Below are positions 48,049 through 57,006 of a DNA stretch of 64,000 nt, one piece after another. How positions within the stretch are numbered: the first letter of the stretch is position 1; each line of letters starts with the position of its first letter. The DNA is from JAFGQU01 sp964483625 (GTDB lineage Bacteria > Omnitrophota > Gorgyraeia > Duberdicusellales > 4484-171): contig CAZABB010000006.1 in assembly GCA_964483625.1 (NCBI GenBank), positions 13,682-77,681 of the forward strand. The letters run 5' to 3'. A program made the position numbers and the translations under genes. The notes below the pieces were generated by a model that worked only from the letters and a program-made list of their open reading frames with translations, did not search any database and had not been told where the DNA came from.

Positions 48049-48113
48049 TCCCGTCACCGCAATTTTGATGCAGGCGGGATCCCGCTCATACGGAATATTG
48101 AGGTGCGGGACGA

Positions 48114-48290
48114 TCATTTCCCTGCTTTCCGAAGGAAAAACATCATCGGGCACCAGTTGGTAAACGCCGATTGAAAAAGATTCAGGCCCACAAAGGCGGT
48201 AAAGAGATACCAGCGGGGATCGACCCAGTATCCCAGTGCCAAAGACCCCAGGATGAAAAACCCGGCAATTCCCCGTAATGTCCGTTCCAT
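48114..48290 (-). CDS. DUF2892 (YgaP-type) membrane protein, 58 aa
   Basis: Sequence MERTLRGIAGFFILGSLALG, WYLFTAFVGLNLFQSAFTNW and CPMMFFLRKAGK matches DUF2892: two membrane helices with the conserved N-terminal ERxxR and the QSAFTxxCP turn. AGGAGGAG precedes the ATG at 48290. The C-terminal end of the RND protein at 50599 carries a related module. Confidence 0.8.
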   Translation of the reverse strand: MERTLRGIAGFFILGSLALGYWVDPRWYLFTAFVGLNLFQSAFTNWCPMMFFLRKAGK

Positions 48291-48310
48291 ACTACTCTCC
48301 TCCTTATTAA

Positions 48311-48413
48311 AGTCACAAGGTCACATAGTCACAGGTCACACGTAAAAACCGAAAACAGATATGTGCTTCTTAGGATCTGAAACGTGTGACTATGTGCCGT
48401 GTGACGTGTGACC
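48311..48413. repeat. GTCACA word repeats with inverted copy
   Basis: AGTCACAAGGTCACATAGTC and AGGTCACACGT lie at 48311-48342, and the complements ACGTGTGACTATGTGCCGTG and TGACGTGTGACCTT at 48380-48414. The words repeat about every 10 nt and could form a long imperfect hairpin after the outer-membrane protein gene. Confidence 0.6.
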
Positions 48414-49775
48414 TTAAAAAATATATCTCGCCCGGGTATATACGTTCGTATTGCCTTCCATCTGGCCGAACTCGGTATAATCATCCTCACCGAAGAAGTA
48501 GTTGCCGCCGACGGTAAGCGTAAACCGGTCACCGAACTTCCGCGACAGGCTCATCCGGAAATACCCGTCTAAATCCGACGGGCTGAAATACACGAAATTA
48601 TCCCAGGTAATCGTCTGGTTCCGGAACTGTTTTACGAGCGAAACCGTCAGAAGATGCCGGAACTCATCCTGTCTGAGATCCCCGGCAAGAAGATTCCTGC
48701 GGTAATCGTGGTAGGCGAGGATCCGTTCGCAGAAATACTGAAACCCCAGCGACAGGTCTCCGGCAAAATCACGGGAATATCCCGTCATCGCTTTAACCGA
48801 AGAATTCGGGATCAGCCGGTTGGTCCCCCCTTCATCGTCACGGGAATCGTAATATCCCATCTCGATATTGCCGATCCCGTTTAGAACCGGGGCACGCAGA
48901 CTTCCCCCGTAGACATTGAGCCGGGGATAGTAATACTCGGCATTGGCCGGATTCTTATACCCGAGGGGGCTTAAATAAAATCCCCGGTATCCATACACGG
49001 CCCATTCCAGAGAACCTTCCTGATGATAGAGCCGGACTGCGTACTGGATGTTCTCGGCCTGGTGCGGCGGTTCTCGCCGGAAAAACTCGGAATCCCGCCC
49101 CGAATACTGCCGGCGTAAAACATCATAGAAGGATATCCGGTCTCCCGAAGGCATAACGTTCGGCTCAAAATAAGGGATCATCACCATATCCAGCCAGAAT
49201 TTCTCTCCGAAATACGACGTTTTGACCGCCCAGGAAGGACTTTTAAGATATTCGGTATCCCGGCCGGTAAAAAAAGAAACGTAATCTTTGGGAAATATAT
49301 CGTTGATAAACAGGTAATCCCCGGTCCCCCACGTCAGTATCTGACGGCCGATTTTCACATCCCAGGCATCGAGGGGAGAAACGGTCAGGTTCACCTCCCG
49401 CAGGTCGAAATCGGTCTTACCCGAATAGTACCCATCGACGGTGAAATCGCCTTTGAAGTTAAATACCGCGTTATAATCGTAGAGAATATCCGGTTTCTCC
49501 GGAAACGACCTCAGCTTCAACTGAAACCTGTTCTCCAGGACATTATAGTCGGGACGCTTGGTGTAATCGTCCCCGTGACGGTATCCGAACATTACCTCCT
49601 CGAACCCGTGGAAATTCTTTGCGATGCCCTTTAGCGAGCCAAGCATATCCGCATATCCCGAAACCCCGACCATCATGACCGCCAGTCCCGCGAGAAGCCC
49701 CCTAAACCTCCACTTCCTACTTCTTCTGTATTTTTTCACGTGTGACCTTGTGTCGTGTGACGTGTGACTTTTCAT
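48414..49775 (-). CDS. DUF1302-like outer-membrane beta-barrel protein
   Basis: 453 residues from MKSHTSHDTRSHVKK, whose ATG overlaps the previous stop as ATGA. The signal segment is WRFRGLLAGLAVMMVGVSGYA. The rest alternates amphipathic strands (DAWDVKIGRQILTWGTGDYLF, GFYLSPLG, NYFFGEDDYTEFG) and ends in Phe, as outer-membrane barrels do. It forms a trio with the LolA-like and RND genes that recurs in many Gram-negative bacteria. The first 12 codons are translated from a GTCACA-type repeat (49737-49769). Confidence 0.82.
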   Translation of the reverse strand: MKSHTSHDTRSHVKKYRRSRKWRFRGLLAGLAVMMVGVSGYADMLGSLKGIAKNFHGFEEVMFGYRHGDDYTKRPDYNVLENRFQLKLRSFPEKPDILYDYNAVFNFKGDFTVDGYYSGKTDFDLREVNLTVSPLDAWDVKIGRQILTWGTGDYLFINDIFPKDYVSFFTGRDTEYLKSPSWAVKTSYFGEKFWLDMVMIPYFEPNVMPSGDRISFYDVLRRQYSGRDSEFFRREPPHQAENIQYAVRLYHQEGSLEWAVYGYRGFYLSPLGYKNPANAEYYYPRLNVYGGSLRAPVLNGIGNIEMGYYDSRDDEGGTNRLIPNSSVKAMTGYSRDFAGDLSLGFQYFCERILAYHDYRRNLLAGDLRQDEFRHLLTVSLVKQFRNQTITWDNFVYFSPSDLDGYFRMSLSRKFGDRFTLTVGGNYFFGEDDYTEFGQMEGNTNVYTRARYIF

Positions 49776-50602
49776 TTGATCCATTCGCGCGGCGGCCGTC
49801 TGAGGTACCGTTCGGTAAAAATATCCTCGGCGATACCCAATTCGTATTCGACTTCCTGAAATTCCATCACCGTGTGCGCTCCGGTCTCTGCGTCACGCAT
49901 AACGCCTTTGGTGATGGTAGGCGTATCCTGGATAGTCTCGATTTCGAGCGCTTCAAAGACTTTATACAATTCATCGCGCTTATTATAATGCTCGACTTTC
50001 AGCGGCAGAACATATTCCTTGTCGACCCAGATAACCCGGTAGGAAAATTCAACACCCGCGGTATCCTTCGGTACGGCCTTGATCTTCAACGCCTTGCGTT
50101 TATCTAAAAGACCTTCGCTTTCCAATACCATCTCTCCCATATACTCATAGGTATCATCATCGAGATGGCGGCCGGAGACGTCTTCATAGGTAAAATCACT
50201 CCCGACAAACGAAGAACGCTTATCGTTCGCCGAAATCCGGCGCACCAGATCGATCGCAGGAAGATACAGCCACCGGTCATCGTCACGGTCGATATGCTTA
50301 TTCACCAGAAATACCACACCCCGCACATCGGAGGGTTCGTAGAAATAGACATAATAAAACTGATCGCGGCTATCCGGCACGTTTTTGCGCAGGATCACAA
50401 AATCCCGCGTACGGGTCTGCCCCGTGCGGGAGACGATCTCCATCACCGCGCGCGAACGTCCGTCGGAGTTGGAATAATAATAATTGGTAAGCATCTCCTC
50501 GACCGTCGCCCGCGCATCAATATCGGCCGCGTACGAATTCACCGCACATTGAGTCCCCAGCAGCAGCACCGCCATGATAAAGAAAACGATCATCCCTTTC
50601 AT
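49772..50602 (-). CDS. Outer-membrane lipoprotein-sorting (LolA-like) protein
   Basis: 276 residues from MKGMIVFFIMAVLLLGTQC, overlapping the RND stop as ATGA. A signal peptide ends near NSYA-AD. The mature part (VEEMLTNYYYSNSDGRSRAVMEI, GVVFLVNKHIDRDDDRWLYLPAI, FTYEDVSGRHLDDDTYE) is the COG2834-type LolA/LppX fold that binds lipids in the periplasm. It lies between the RND exporter and outer-membrane protein genes, suggesting lipid or lipoprotein transfer to the outer membrane. Confidence 0.85.
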   Translation of the reverse strand: MKGMIVFFIMAVLLLGTQCAVNSYAADIDARATVEEMLTNYYYSNSDGRSRAVMEIVSRTGQTRTRDFVILRKNVPDSRDQFYYVYFYEPSDVRGVVFLVNKHIDRDDDRWLYLPAIDLVRRISANDKRSSFVGSDFTYEDVSGRHLDDDTYEYMGEMVLESEGLLDKRKALKIKAVPKDTAGVEFSYRVIWVDKEYVLPLKVEHYNKRDELYKVFEALEIETIQDTPTITKGVMRDAETGAHTVMEFQEVEYELGIAEDIFTERYLRRPPREWIK

Positions 50603-53127
50603 ACTTTCCCTCCCTTTTCTCTGAACCCGGCTTTTCGTAATACTATTTTCAACAGACAGAACCCGGTAAACGCCGACTGGATCAATCCGATGCATAAAAG
50701 AAAGGCGATACTCAAAAACCAGCGGTGGACCAGATGCGCTCCCAGGAAACTTCCCAGAAGCAGTACACCCAGCGCAAGCTGAAACGCCCGCTCGAGCGAC
50801 AGAAACCGTAACGGCGATTCAAACCATTTTTTCCCCAGTATCGAAATCAGAACCGGGATCAGAATAAGGGTGCTGAGCCCGCTTAAAATGGTAATCGCCG
50901 ACATAAACACCCCCACGGTCTTATAGGGCACAAGCGATGAAAGCATAAGCGGCAGAAAAGCGATACCGACAATGATCACAACCCGGGTAATGGCGCGGGC
51001 CGGTTCGGCAAATACATGCATCAGCGCCTGATTAAGATCGCGATCTTCGCGGTATTTCGTCCGGCACTGTTCAATAAAATGGATGGCAAAGTCGACCGAG
51101 AGCCCCAGGGTCAACGCCGAAAGGACCGCGACCGGCATATCGTAATCTTTCCCGATCAGGCCGATAAACCCGTAGATGCCCAGCACGGCGATCGTCATCG
51201 GGATCATTCCCAGAAACCCCAGCCGCAATGACCGGAACATAAGGCTGATCAGCACAAAGACCACGATAAAACTTCCCATAAACGAATGGAACATTCCCTT
51301 AACCATCTTTTCCTGCCAGACCACATTAACATAAGTCAACCCCGCCCAGTTGTAGATGACGTTACCGGGAAGCGGGTGTTCATCGATATAGGAATCGACC
51401 CGTTCGATAACCGAAGTCATATCCACGTTATCGCCGCTTTTGAGCTGCAGCCAGATATTGGTCCGTTTATAGTCATAATCGATAAACTTAAACAGATCGT
51501 CGGGAGAACCCGAATTCTGGTATAAAAACAGGTATTGATTCGCCGCCTGGCGGGAGGCCGGCGGAGCAAAATACTGCGGATCTTCATCCCTGAGTTCATA
51601 AGAGATCTTTTTTACGATGTCGACGACCGATGAGGTTTTGCCCACCACGGGAATATCGGCCAGATACCTCTGGAGATCGTCAATATAGGTAAGCATCTCG
51701 GGCTCGATCATGGCGTTTGTTTCTTCCGACTCAAATACCAGGTACGCCATATAGGTCCCGCCGAAATACTCATTCAAGATACTGTCGGCAACCCTGATCT
51801 TATGCTCGGGGGCAAACCATTTTACCGGATTGTCGTTTACCCGTATCTGGAATATGCCGAGCACGCTCACAAGCAGTACCAGGAGCGTCAAAACGAGGAT
51901 CTTGCGGGCATGGCGAAGCGAAAACTCCCCGATCCGCTTTACGATCTCAGCAAACCGGTCGGTACCTTCCTGATGATGCTCCATCCCGAACTTCTCAAAC
52001 GCTCTCTCGGGAAGAAGGACGATACAGGCAGGCAGAAGGAACAGGCTGAATATCCAGGCACAGATCACTCCGAACGCGGTAAAAAGACCGAATACCTGTA
52101 CCGGAGGGATCGGAGTGGTGGCAAGCGAGGCAAATCCAGCCGATGTCGTAAGCGAAGTATAGAGAATCGGCGACCAGAGATCTTCCATCACATGCCGCAG
52201 GGCTTTCCGCTTATCGTGATGTTTGCGGTAGACATCGTGGAAGGCGCTTAAAATATGTGTGCCGTCACCGATGGTAATGGGGATAATGAATATGGGAATC
52301 ATCGAACTCATGATATGGAGAGGAAATCCCAGTCCGATCAATAATCCCATGCTGTAGAGGATACTGACCAGCGGTACCGCCATCGCGATAAAGCTTAACG
52401 ACCATTTTCGCAACGAAAGGTAGATCAGGAGGACGACCAGACACATCGCCACCGGACTCGACGATGCCATCTGCTTGAACATCTCGACCCCGAAGGTATC
52501 CTCGGCAACGGGTAGACCGGTGATGTGAAATTCCAGAGCTCCGGTATCATGCTCGGCGATGATCGCTTCGATCTCTGTAGCGATACGGTGCGATTCTTTT
52601 TTCTCGACGATCGGGATATAGATACTCAGCTGAGTCCCGTCGAGCGAGATGAGCTTTCCCGAAAGAATGGGGTTGTCGAGAGCACGCGCGGCGATATCGG
52701 CCGCCTGCGTATCGTTCTCAACATGCCCGCCCTGGAGCTTCTCGATCACGAGCATCCCATCCTGCATCTGGATATCATCGACCTCAGTCGGGGCGATCAC
52801 ATCTCTGGATATCACTCCTTTGATCTGTTTGATCTCACCGACGATAGCGGCGATGTCGTTGAGGGAAGCGGCGGTAAAAACGCCGCGGGGAACTTCTCTC
52901 TCGATGACGCCAACGACTAAAAGATCGCTCAGTTCGAAGGATTCTTTCACGTAATCATGGTATACCCGCACGGCTTCCTTGGGTGAAAGCATGTTTTCCG
53001 GATCGGTATCCACCTTCAGTTTGGGGAACTGAAACGCCGCGGCTAAAAGCAGAAGCACAACCCCGACGATCACCCATCCCGGGTATTTCAAAGGCACATT
53101 GATCAGGTTGTCTTTCAGTCTGCCCAT
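50599..53127 (-). CDS. RND-superfamily (MMPL) exporter with C-terminal DUF2892-like module
   Basis: 842 residues. It has twelve membrane helices in the RND arrangement, each half with a large periplasmic loop: LKDNLINVPLKYPGWVIVGV at the N-terminus, IFIIPITIGDGTHILSAFHDVYRK (helix 4) and LTLGLSVDFAIHFIEQCRTKYRE (helix 10), with the usual Asp residues. The last 75 residues (SLERAFQLALGVLLLGSFLG, FLLCIGLIQSAFTGFCLLK) look like DUF2892, also found alone at 48114. Likely exports a lipid or hydrophobic compound. Confidence 0.88.
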   Translation of the reverse strand: MGRLKDNLINVPLKYPGWVIVGVVLLLLAAAFQFPKLKVDTDPENMLSPKEAVRVYHDYVKESFELSDLLVVGVIEREVPRGVFTAASLNDIAAIVGEIKQIKGVISRDVIAPTEVDDIQMQDGMLVIEKLQGGHVENDTQAADIAARALDNPILSGKLISLDGTQLSIYIPIVEKKESHRIATEIEAIIAEHDTGALEFHITGLPVAEDTFGVEMFKQMASSSPVAMCLVVLLIYLSLRKWSLSFIAMAVPLVSILYSMGLLIGLGFPLHIMSSMIPIFIIPITIGDGTHILSAFHDVYRKHHDKRKALRHVMEDLWSPILYTSLTTSAGFASLATTPIPPVQVFGLFTAFGVICAWIFSLFLLPACIVLLPERAFEKFGMEHHQEGTDRFAEIVKRIGEFSLRHARKILVLTLLVLLVSVLGIFQIRVNDNPVKWFAPEHKIRVADSILNEYFGGTYMAYLVFESEETNAMIEPEMLTYIDDLQRYLADIPVVGKTSSVVDIVKKISYELRDEDPQYFAPPASRQAANQYLFLYQNSGSPDDLFKFIDYDYKRTNIWLQLKSGDNVDMTSVIERVDSYIDEHPLPGNVIYNWAGLTYVNVVWQEKMVKGMFHSFMGSFIVVFVLISLMFRSLRLGFLGMIPMTIAVLGIYGFIGLIGKDYDMPVAVLSALTLGLSVDFAIHFIEQCRTKYREDRDLNQALMHVFAEPARAITRVVIIVGIAFLPLMLSSLVPYKTVGVFMSAITILSGLSTLILIPVLISILGKKWFESPLRFLSLERAFQLALGVLLLGSFLGAHLVHRWFLSIAFLLCIGLIQSAFTGFCLLKIVLRKAGFREKGGKV

Positions 53128-53139
53128 ACGATTTGTTTA

Positions 53140-53460
53140 TTATCCAAGGTGCGGCATAAGCAGCTTTACCAGTTCGTCCTTGGAAAGAGCCCCCACCGTC
53201 TGGCTCAGAATCGCCCCCCCCTTAAAGACCATCAGCGTCGGGATGCTCATTACGTTATACTGAGAGGCAATATCGGAGGCGTCATCGATATTGATTTTCG
53301 CTACTTTCAGCTTACCTTCATATTCTTTGGCAACCTCTTCAATCACCGGCGCCACCATCTTACACGGACCGCACCAGGGAGCCCAGAAGTCGACCAATAC
53401 CGGTTTATCCGACTGAATTACTTCCTGTTCGAAATTTTCGCGTGTAACGTTCAAAGCCAT
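53140..53460 (-). CDS. trxA: Thioredoxin
   Basis: 106 residues, full length. Active site FWAPWCGPCKMVAP, cis-Pro segment MSIPTLMVFKGG. It lies between arsR (21 nt) and the RND gene (12 nt) in one transcription direction. It reduces protein disulfides. A regulator with several cysteines upstream suggests redox control. Confidence 0.96.
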   Translation of the reverse strand: MALNVTRENFEQEVIQSDKPVLVDFWAPWCGPCKMVAPVIEEVAKEYEGKLKVAKINIDDASDIASQYNVMSIPTLMVFKGGAILSQTVGALSKDELVKLLMPHLG

Positions 53461-53481
53461 GTTCTACCTCCTTTTTACTGT

Positions 53482-53769
53482 TTACCCCACACATGAAAGA
53501 ATTTTTTCGATGTTCTTGATCTCTTTCAGATAGTAACACCTACTTTTGCCCTGTTCGATAAAACCGATAATGCCCTCTTTCCGCAGGATCGCAAGATGCT
53601 GAGAGATATTCGCCTGGGGCTTTGCCAGCCTCTGCTCCAGATCCTTCACACACCCCTTCTTCTTAAGCAGCGCCACGAGGATCATCAGACGGGTAGGATG
53701 CGCCAGGGCGCGCAGGAGCTCGGCGCAATGAGTAAAGTCTTTTTTAGATGACAGGCGGCGTCTATTCAT
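53482..53769 (-). CDS. ArsR-family transcriptional regulator
   Basis: 95 residues with winged-helix features LLRALAHPTRLMILVALLKKK, then RLAKPQANISQHLAILRKEGI and GKSRCYYLKE. Cys residues in HCAELL, KKGCVKDL, SRCYY and LSCVG could sense metals, sulfide or peroxide, as in BigR/SqrR relatives. It heads the trx-RND operon and likely represses it. Confidence 0.9.
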   Translation of the reverse strand: MNRRRLSSKKDFTHCAELLRALAHPTRLMILVALLKKKGCVKDLEQRLAKPQANISQHLAILRKEGIIGFIEQGKSRCYYLKEIKNIEKILSCVG

Positions 53770-53835
53770 ATTATATTATTCGAATATTAATATATTACAA
53801 AACGCCTTCGGTGTCAAATGTTTTTTTAAAGGGGC

Positions 53836-53982
53836 TTACGCGTTCCAGGTCCCTTTTTCTTCGGACGTCATATCCTCGCCGCAGCACTCAAGATCATCTT
53901 CTCCCTGGGACGCCTTTTTCGATTTGCCGCACACTTTGCAGATATAGGTTTTTTCCTTCTGGCGGTTTTGTTTTTCTTCCAT
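53836..53982 (-). CDS. Small zinc- or iron-binding protein, 48 aa
   Basis: YICKVCGKSKKA and DDLECCGEDM give CxxC and CCGxxM arrangements like desulforedoxin/rubredoxin-type knuckles. GGAGGGAACT precedes the ATG. It sits among iron and redox genes. Not in a named family with certainty. Confidence 0.6.
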   Translation of the reverse strand: MEEKQNRQKEKTYICKVCGKSKKASQGEDDLECCGEDMTSEEKGTWNA

Positions 53983-53996
53983 AGTTCCCTCCGTTT

Positions 53997-54063
53997 TGAG
54001 TCTATAGCCGTTAGCTTCTCATTTTCAAGTCTATCCGCTGATCGCTATTCGCTAAACGCTCGA
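53997..54063. repeat. CGCTATTCGCTAAACGCT-type words
   Basis: CTATAGCCGTTAGC, CTATCCGCTGATCGCTATTC and GCTAAACGCTCG are short variants of one CGCTA/TAGCG word in tandem, similar in style to other intergenic repeats of this half. Confidence 0.4.
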
Positions 54064-54066
54064 TTT

Positions 54067-54243
54067 TTATTGCTGCAACTGACGTATTTTCTCCTGCAGC
54101 ATCTTCTTATGTTTCTCTTCCTCGTTCACCAGAAATTCAAAGACATCCTTTACCGCGTGATGTTCAAGGGCCAACTTACGGTAAAGATCGAGCGCGTCAT
54201 TTTCTTTTTCCAATGCCAACTGTAATGCTTCGACTGGGGTCAT
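54067..54243 (-). CDS. Half-size ferritin-like protein, 58 aa
   Basis: MTPVEALQLALEKENDALDLY and FLVNEEEKHKKMLQEKI provide one helix pair with EKEN and EEEKH metal-ligand patterns. A full site would need two chains, as in encapsulated or dimeric ferritin-like proteins. Its ribosome-binding site is AAAGGAGC. It lies between the zinc-knuckle gene and ferritin. Confidence 0.7.
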   Translation of the reverse strand: MTPVEALQLALEKENDALDLYRKLALEHHAVKDVFEFLVNEEEKHKKMLQEKIRQLQQ

Positions 54244-54258
54244 AAAATTGCTCCTTTC

Positions 54259-54352
54259 GTCACAATTTTGTCACCAGGTCACCATGTCACCTGTCACGGG
54301 AATCCCTGTCTTTTTCACTGGTGACTTGGTGTCGTGGCGTCTCGGTGACTTT
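54259..54352. repeat. GTCACC word repeats with inverted copy
   Basis: GTCACAATTTTGTCACCAGG and TCACCATGTCACCTGTCACG at 54259-54298 face TCACTGGTGACTTGGTGTCG and CGTCTCGGTGACTTTC at 54314-54352. Same family as 48311-48413 and 49737-49769. Confidence 0.6.
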
Positions 54353-54356
54353 CTTG

Positions 54357-54842
54357 TTACTCTCGTTTCCCCATCACCTGATCGTACATCAACATCGCCG
54401 CAGAATCGGGCTTGATCTTCTTCAAATTCTGCAGGATCGAATCTGCCGTCGCTTCTTCTTCGACCTGTTCGGTGATAAACCACTGCAGAAGGATGCTTGC
54501 CGGATAGTCATTGACTTTCTGGCTGAGTTCATAAAGTTTGTTGATCAGACCCGTTACTTTTTTCTCATGGGCCAGAGTCTTCTCAAACACCTGCACTGCC
54601 GATGAAAATTTTATTTCCGGTTGAGGAATTGCCTGCAATTCCACACGGGCACCTCGTTCGGTCAGATGGCCGAACAGCTTCATCGCATGCCCTACTTCTT
54701 CTTTAGCCTGAGCTTTCACCCACCGGGCAAATCCGCTGAGGTTCTTCGCTTCGAAATAGGCTGCCATGGAAAGATACAGATAGCCTGAAGCAAGCTCATT
54801 CTTGATCTGATCGTTGAACGCTTTGACGAGTTTTTTGTCCAT
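54357..54842 (-). CDS. ftnA: Ferritin (FtnA-type)
   Basis: 161 residues from MDKKLVKAFNDQIKNELAS, with AAGGAAATGAAG upstream. Ferroxidase residues lie in NELASGYLYLSMAAYF, KEEVGHAMKLF and ITEQVEEEATA. Stores iron as ferric mineral in a 24-mer shell. It is followed by repeat-rich spacer. An upstream in-frame extension runs through intergenic repeats and is not coding. Confidence 0.95.
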   Translation of the reverse strand: MDKKLVKAFNDQIKNELASGYLYLSMAAYFEAKNLSGFARWVKAQAKEEVGHAMKLFGHLTERGARVELQAIPQPEIKFSSAVQVFEKTLAHEKKVTGLINKLYELSQKVNDYPASILLQWFITEQVEEEATADSILQNLKKIKPDSAAMLMYDQVMGKRE

Positions 54843-54879
54843 CTTCATTTCCTTATGTAATCTGTCATGGTTAATAAAA

Positions 54880-54965
54880 TTCGAAATCCGAATATCGAAA
54901 TCCGAAATAAATCCTTGTTCTCCGTTTAGAACATGAGGATTTTGAATTTGTTTAGGATTTAGGAT
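54880..54965. repeat. TTCGAAATCCGAATATCGAA word repeats
   Basis: TTCGAAATCCGAA and ATCGAAATCCGAAATA are tandem at 54880-54909. AGGATTTTGAATTTGTTTAGG and GGATTTAGGATC at about 54933-54965 are variants in inverted sense. Located in the ferritin 5' region. Confidence 0.5.
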
Positions 54966-54985
54966 CCCGTGTTTTGCATTTACTG

Positions 54986-55207
54986 TCATATTTGTTCTAC
55001 CGATTTTATTTCCGGGACCTCTTCTTTCAGGCGTTTCTCGATCCCCAATTTGAGCGTGTAGGTACTCATCGGGCATCCGCCGCAGGCACCGGTCAGCTTT
55101 ACTTTCACGACACCTTCATCAGTCACCTCGACCAGTTCAACATTACCGCCATCTGCCTGGAGCATCGGCCGGATTCCTTCCAATGCTTTCTCAATCTTCT
55201 CTTTCAT
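54986..55207 (-). CDS. NifU C-terminal domain iron-sulfur scaffold
   Basis: 73 residues: LEGIRPMLQADGGNVELVEV and GACGGCPMSTYTLKLGIEK with the CxxC cluster site. Stand-alone Nfu-type proteins carry Fe-S clusters to target enzymes. Between the ferritin and Fur genes, in keeping with iron handling. Confidence 0.93.
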   Translation of the reverse strand: MKEKIEKALEGIRPMLQADGGNVELVEVTDEGVVKVKLTGACGGCPMSTYTLKLGIEKRLKEEVPEIKSVEQI

Positions 55208-55275
55208 CTGTCCGCTCCTTCCTTACTGATTATACTTGGCTCCATTATGATATACGAAGCCTCATCGACGAACGA

Positions 55276-55680
55276 CTATTTCCCTTGGCATTCCCGGCAC
55301 GTTCCGTAGAAGCACCCCTGAAAATCCTCCACCCGATGCCCGTCAACCTGCTCTTTCTCCCTATGTTCACAATGAAGATCTAAATCATACGTCTGACCGC
55401 ACCGGCGGCAGAAGAAATGGTGATGGGCGCCGGAGTCGATTTCGAAATACGACTTATCGAACTCGATGCGCACCTCACGGGCCAGCCTGTGCATCTTAAA
55501 CAGGTCCAAAATAGAATAGACCGTCGCCAGAGAGATGGCGGGAAATTGCTCTTTTACTTTGGAGTAAATCTGGTCAACGGTAAGATGCTGATGGTTTTTA
55601 TTGAGAATAGCATACACTTGGAGCCGCTGAGGCGTTACACGTATATTCTTCTCTTTAAACACAGGTACGAGTTTATCCAT
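55276..55680 (-). CDS. Fur-family regulator (Fur/PerR type)
   Basis: 134 residues with winged helix (RVTPQRLQVYAILNKNHQHLTVDQIYSK), the metal-sensing SGAHHHFFCRRCGQTYDL and a second CRECQGK. The two CxxC pairs form the structural zinc site. It probably controls the surrounding ferritin, Nfu and rubrerythrin genes; whether it senses iron or peroxide is undecided. Confidence 0.93.
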   Translation of the reverse strand: MDKLVPVFKEKNIRVTPQRLQVYAILNKNHQHLTVDQIYSKVKEQFPAISLATVYSILDLFKMHRLAREVRIEFDKSYFEIDSGAHHHFFCRRCGQTYDLDLHCEHREKEQVDGHRVEDFQGCFYGTCRECQGK

Positions 55681-55759
55681 AACGTTCGTACTTTACCGGG
55701 CAGAAGGCTATTTGTCAATAACTATTTTCACCAAAGAATGATTCTTGCCTCTTCCGCCT

Positions 55760-56818
55760 TTACGCTTGTTCTTTTTGAACAAACAACGTCTGGGTAGGAT
55801 AGGCGAACTCGATACCGCGTTTTTCGAACTCTCCTTTTATCGCGAAATTGATCTCCTGCTGAATATCCATGTATTTGTTATAATCGGCGCCGATCACGTA
55901 ATAGACGACTTCAAATACCAGGGAGAAATCCCCGTAGGAGAAAAAGTGAACCCGGTCGAATACCGTATCTTGAACGTCTTTGATCGCGGCCTCGATGATG
56001 CCGGGGATTTCTTTCAGTTGGTGGAGTTTAGTCTGATAGACAACTCCCAGCTTAAACATGACCCGGCGCTTCTCCATGCGTTTATAGTTCTTTACCCGGG
56101 AATCAGTAAGATCGGTATTGGAAAAAATCAGCTGTTCACCCCACAGACTCCGTATCCGGGTCGTCTTGGCGCCGATCTTCTCAACTGCCCCTAAGTAATC
56201 GCCGACAATAATGAAATCTCCCACCTCAAACGGACGGTCGAAAATGATCGAAAAATAACTAAACAGGTCTTTTAATACCGCCTGGGCGGCAAGACCGATC
56301 GCCACGCCGCCGATACCCAAGCCGGCGATGACCGTTGAGATTTTAAACCCCATATTGTCCAGAAACAGGATTAACGCCAGCGACCAGACGAGGAATTTTA
56401 CGACTTTTAAAATCCCTTCGAGGCTGTTCTGCAGTTCGATATTCCGACCGCGCGAGGCAGAATACACACGGAACCCGTATTGGACTAATAAGTTTACAAG
56501 CCGCGCCGCGCAGATGGTAACAAGGGCAATACCCGCGACCTGAATACCCTGTTTGAACGAATCGGGCGTCTGAAGAGTCGAAAGAGATATATAAAACGTA
56601 CCGAAATACGCAAGAGGGATCGCCAGTTTTTCGATGATGCGAATAAAAAAATCATCGATCGTCGTCTTCGTCCCCTCAGTCCATTTTTTTAACTGATGGA
56701 TAACGACCCACTGCAGGATCTTGACTACGACTAACGCCGAGACGAAGATCACCAGCGCCCGGGCGTACTCATAGACAGTATTACCGAAAAACACCTGATT
56801 CATCAGATCTTCAACCAT
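55760..56818 (-). CDS. MscS-family mechanosensitive channel
   Basis: 352 residues from MVEDLMNQVFFG, after AAGGAGGAATT. Several N-terminal membrane helices, then the pore helix GLGIGGVAIGLAAQAVLKDL and the beta domain IFDRPFEVGDFIIVGDYLG and IRSLWGEQLIFSNTDL. Ends in a cytoplasmic alpha/beta domain. Opens under membrane tension. Confidence 0.93.
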   Translation of the reverse strand: MVEDLMNQVFFGNTVYEYARALVIFVSALVVVKILQWVVIHQLKKWTEGTKTTIDDFFIRIIEKLAIPLAYFGTFYISLSTLQTPDSFKQGIQVAGIALVTICAARLVNLLVQYGFRVYSASRGRNIELQNSLEGILKVVKFLVWSLALILFLDNMGFKISTVIAGLGIGGVAIGLAAQAVLKDLFSYFSIIFDRPFEVGDFIIVGDYLGAVEKIGAKTTRIRSLWGEQLIFSNTDLTDSRVKNYKRMEKRRVMFKLGVVYQTKLHQLKEIPGIIEAAIKDVQDTVFDRVHFFSYGDFSLVFEVVYYVIGADYNKYMDIQQEINFAIKGEFEKRGIEFAYPTQTLFVQKEQA

Positions 56819-57006
56819 AAATTCCTCCTTTTTATGCATACATAATTAAGGTACCGAGAAGCAATTCCTATATTAATAAATTACCTTTAAAATGTAAAGG
56901 ATTTTTGGTGCCCTTGCCATAAAAGGAGCGGCACCTGATTCCATTGATTACAAAGTGATCCTGACGGTCGTTTCTCCTTTTCATCTTCCATAATCTTTAT
57001 CTTTTT

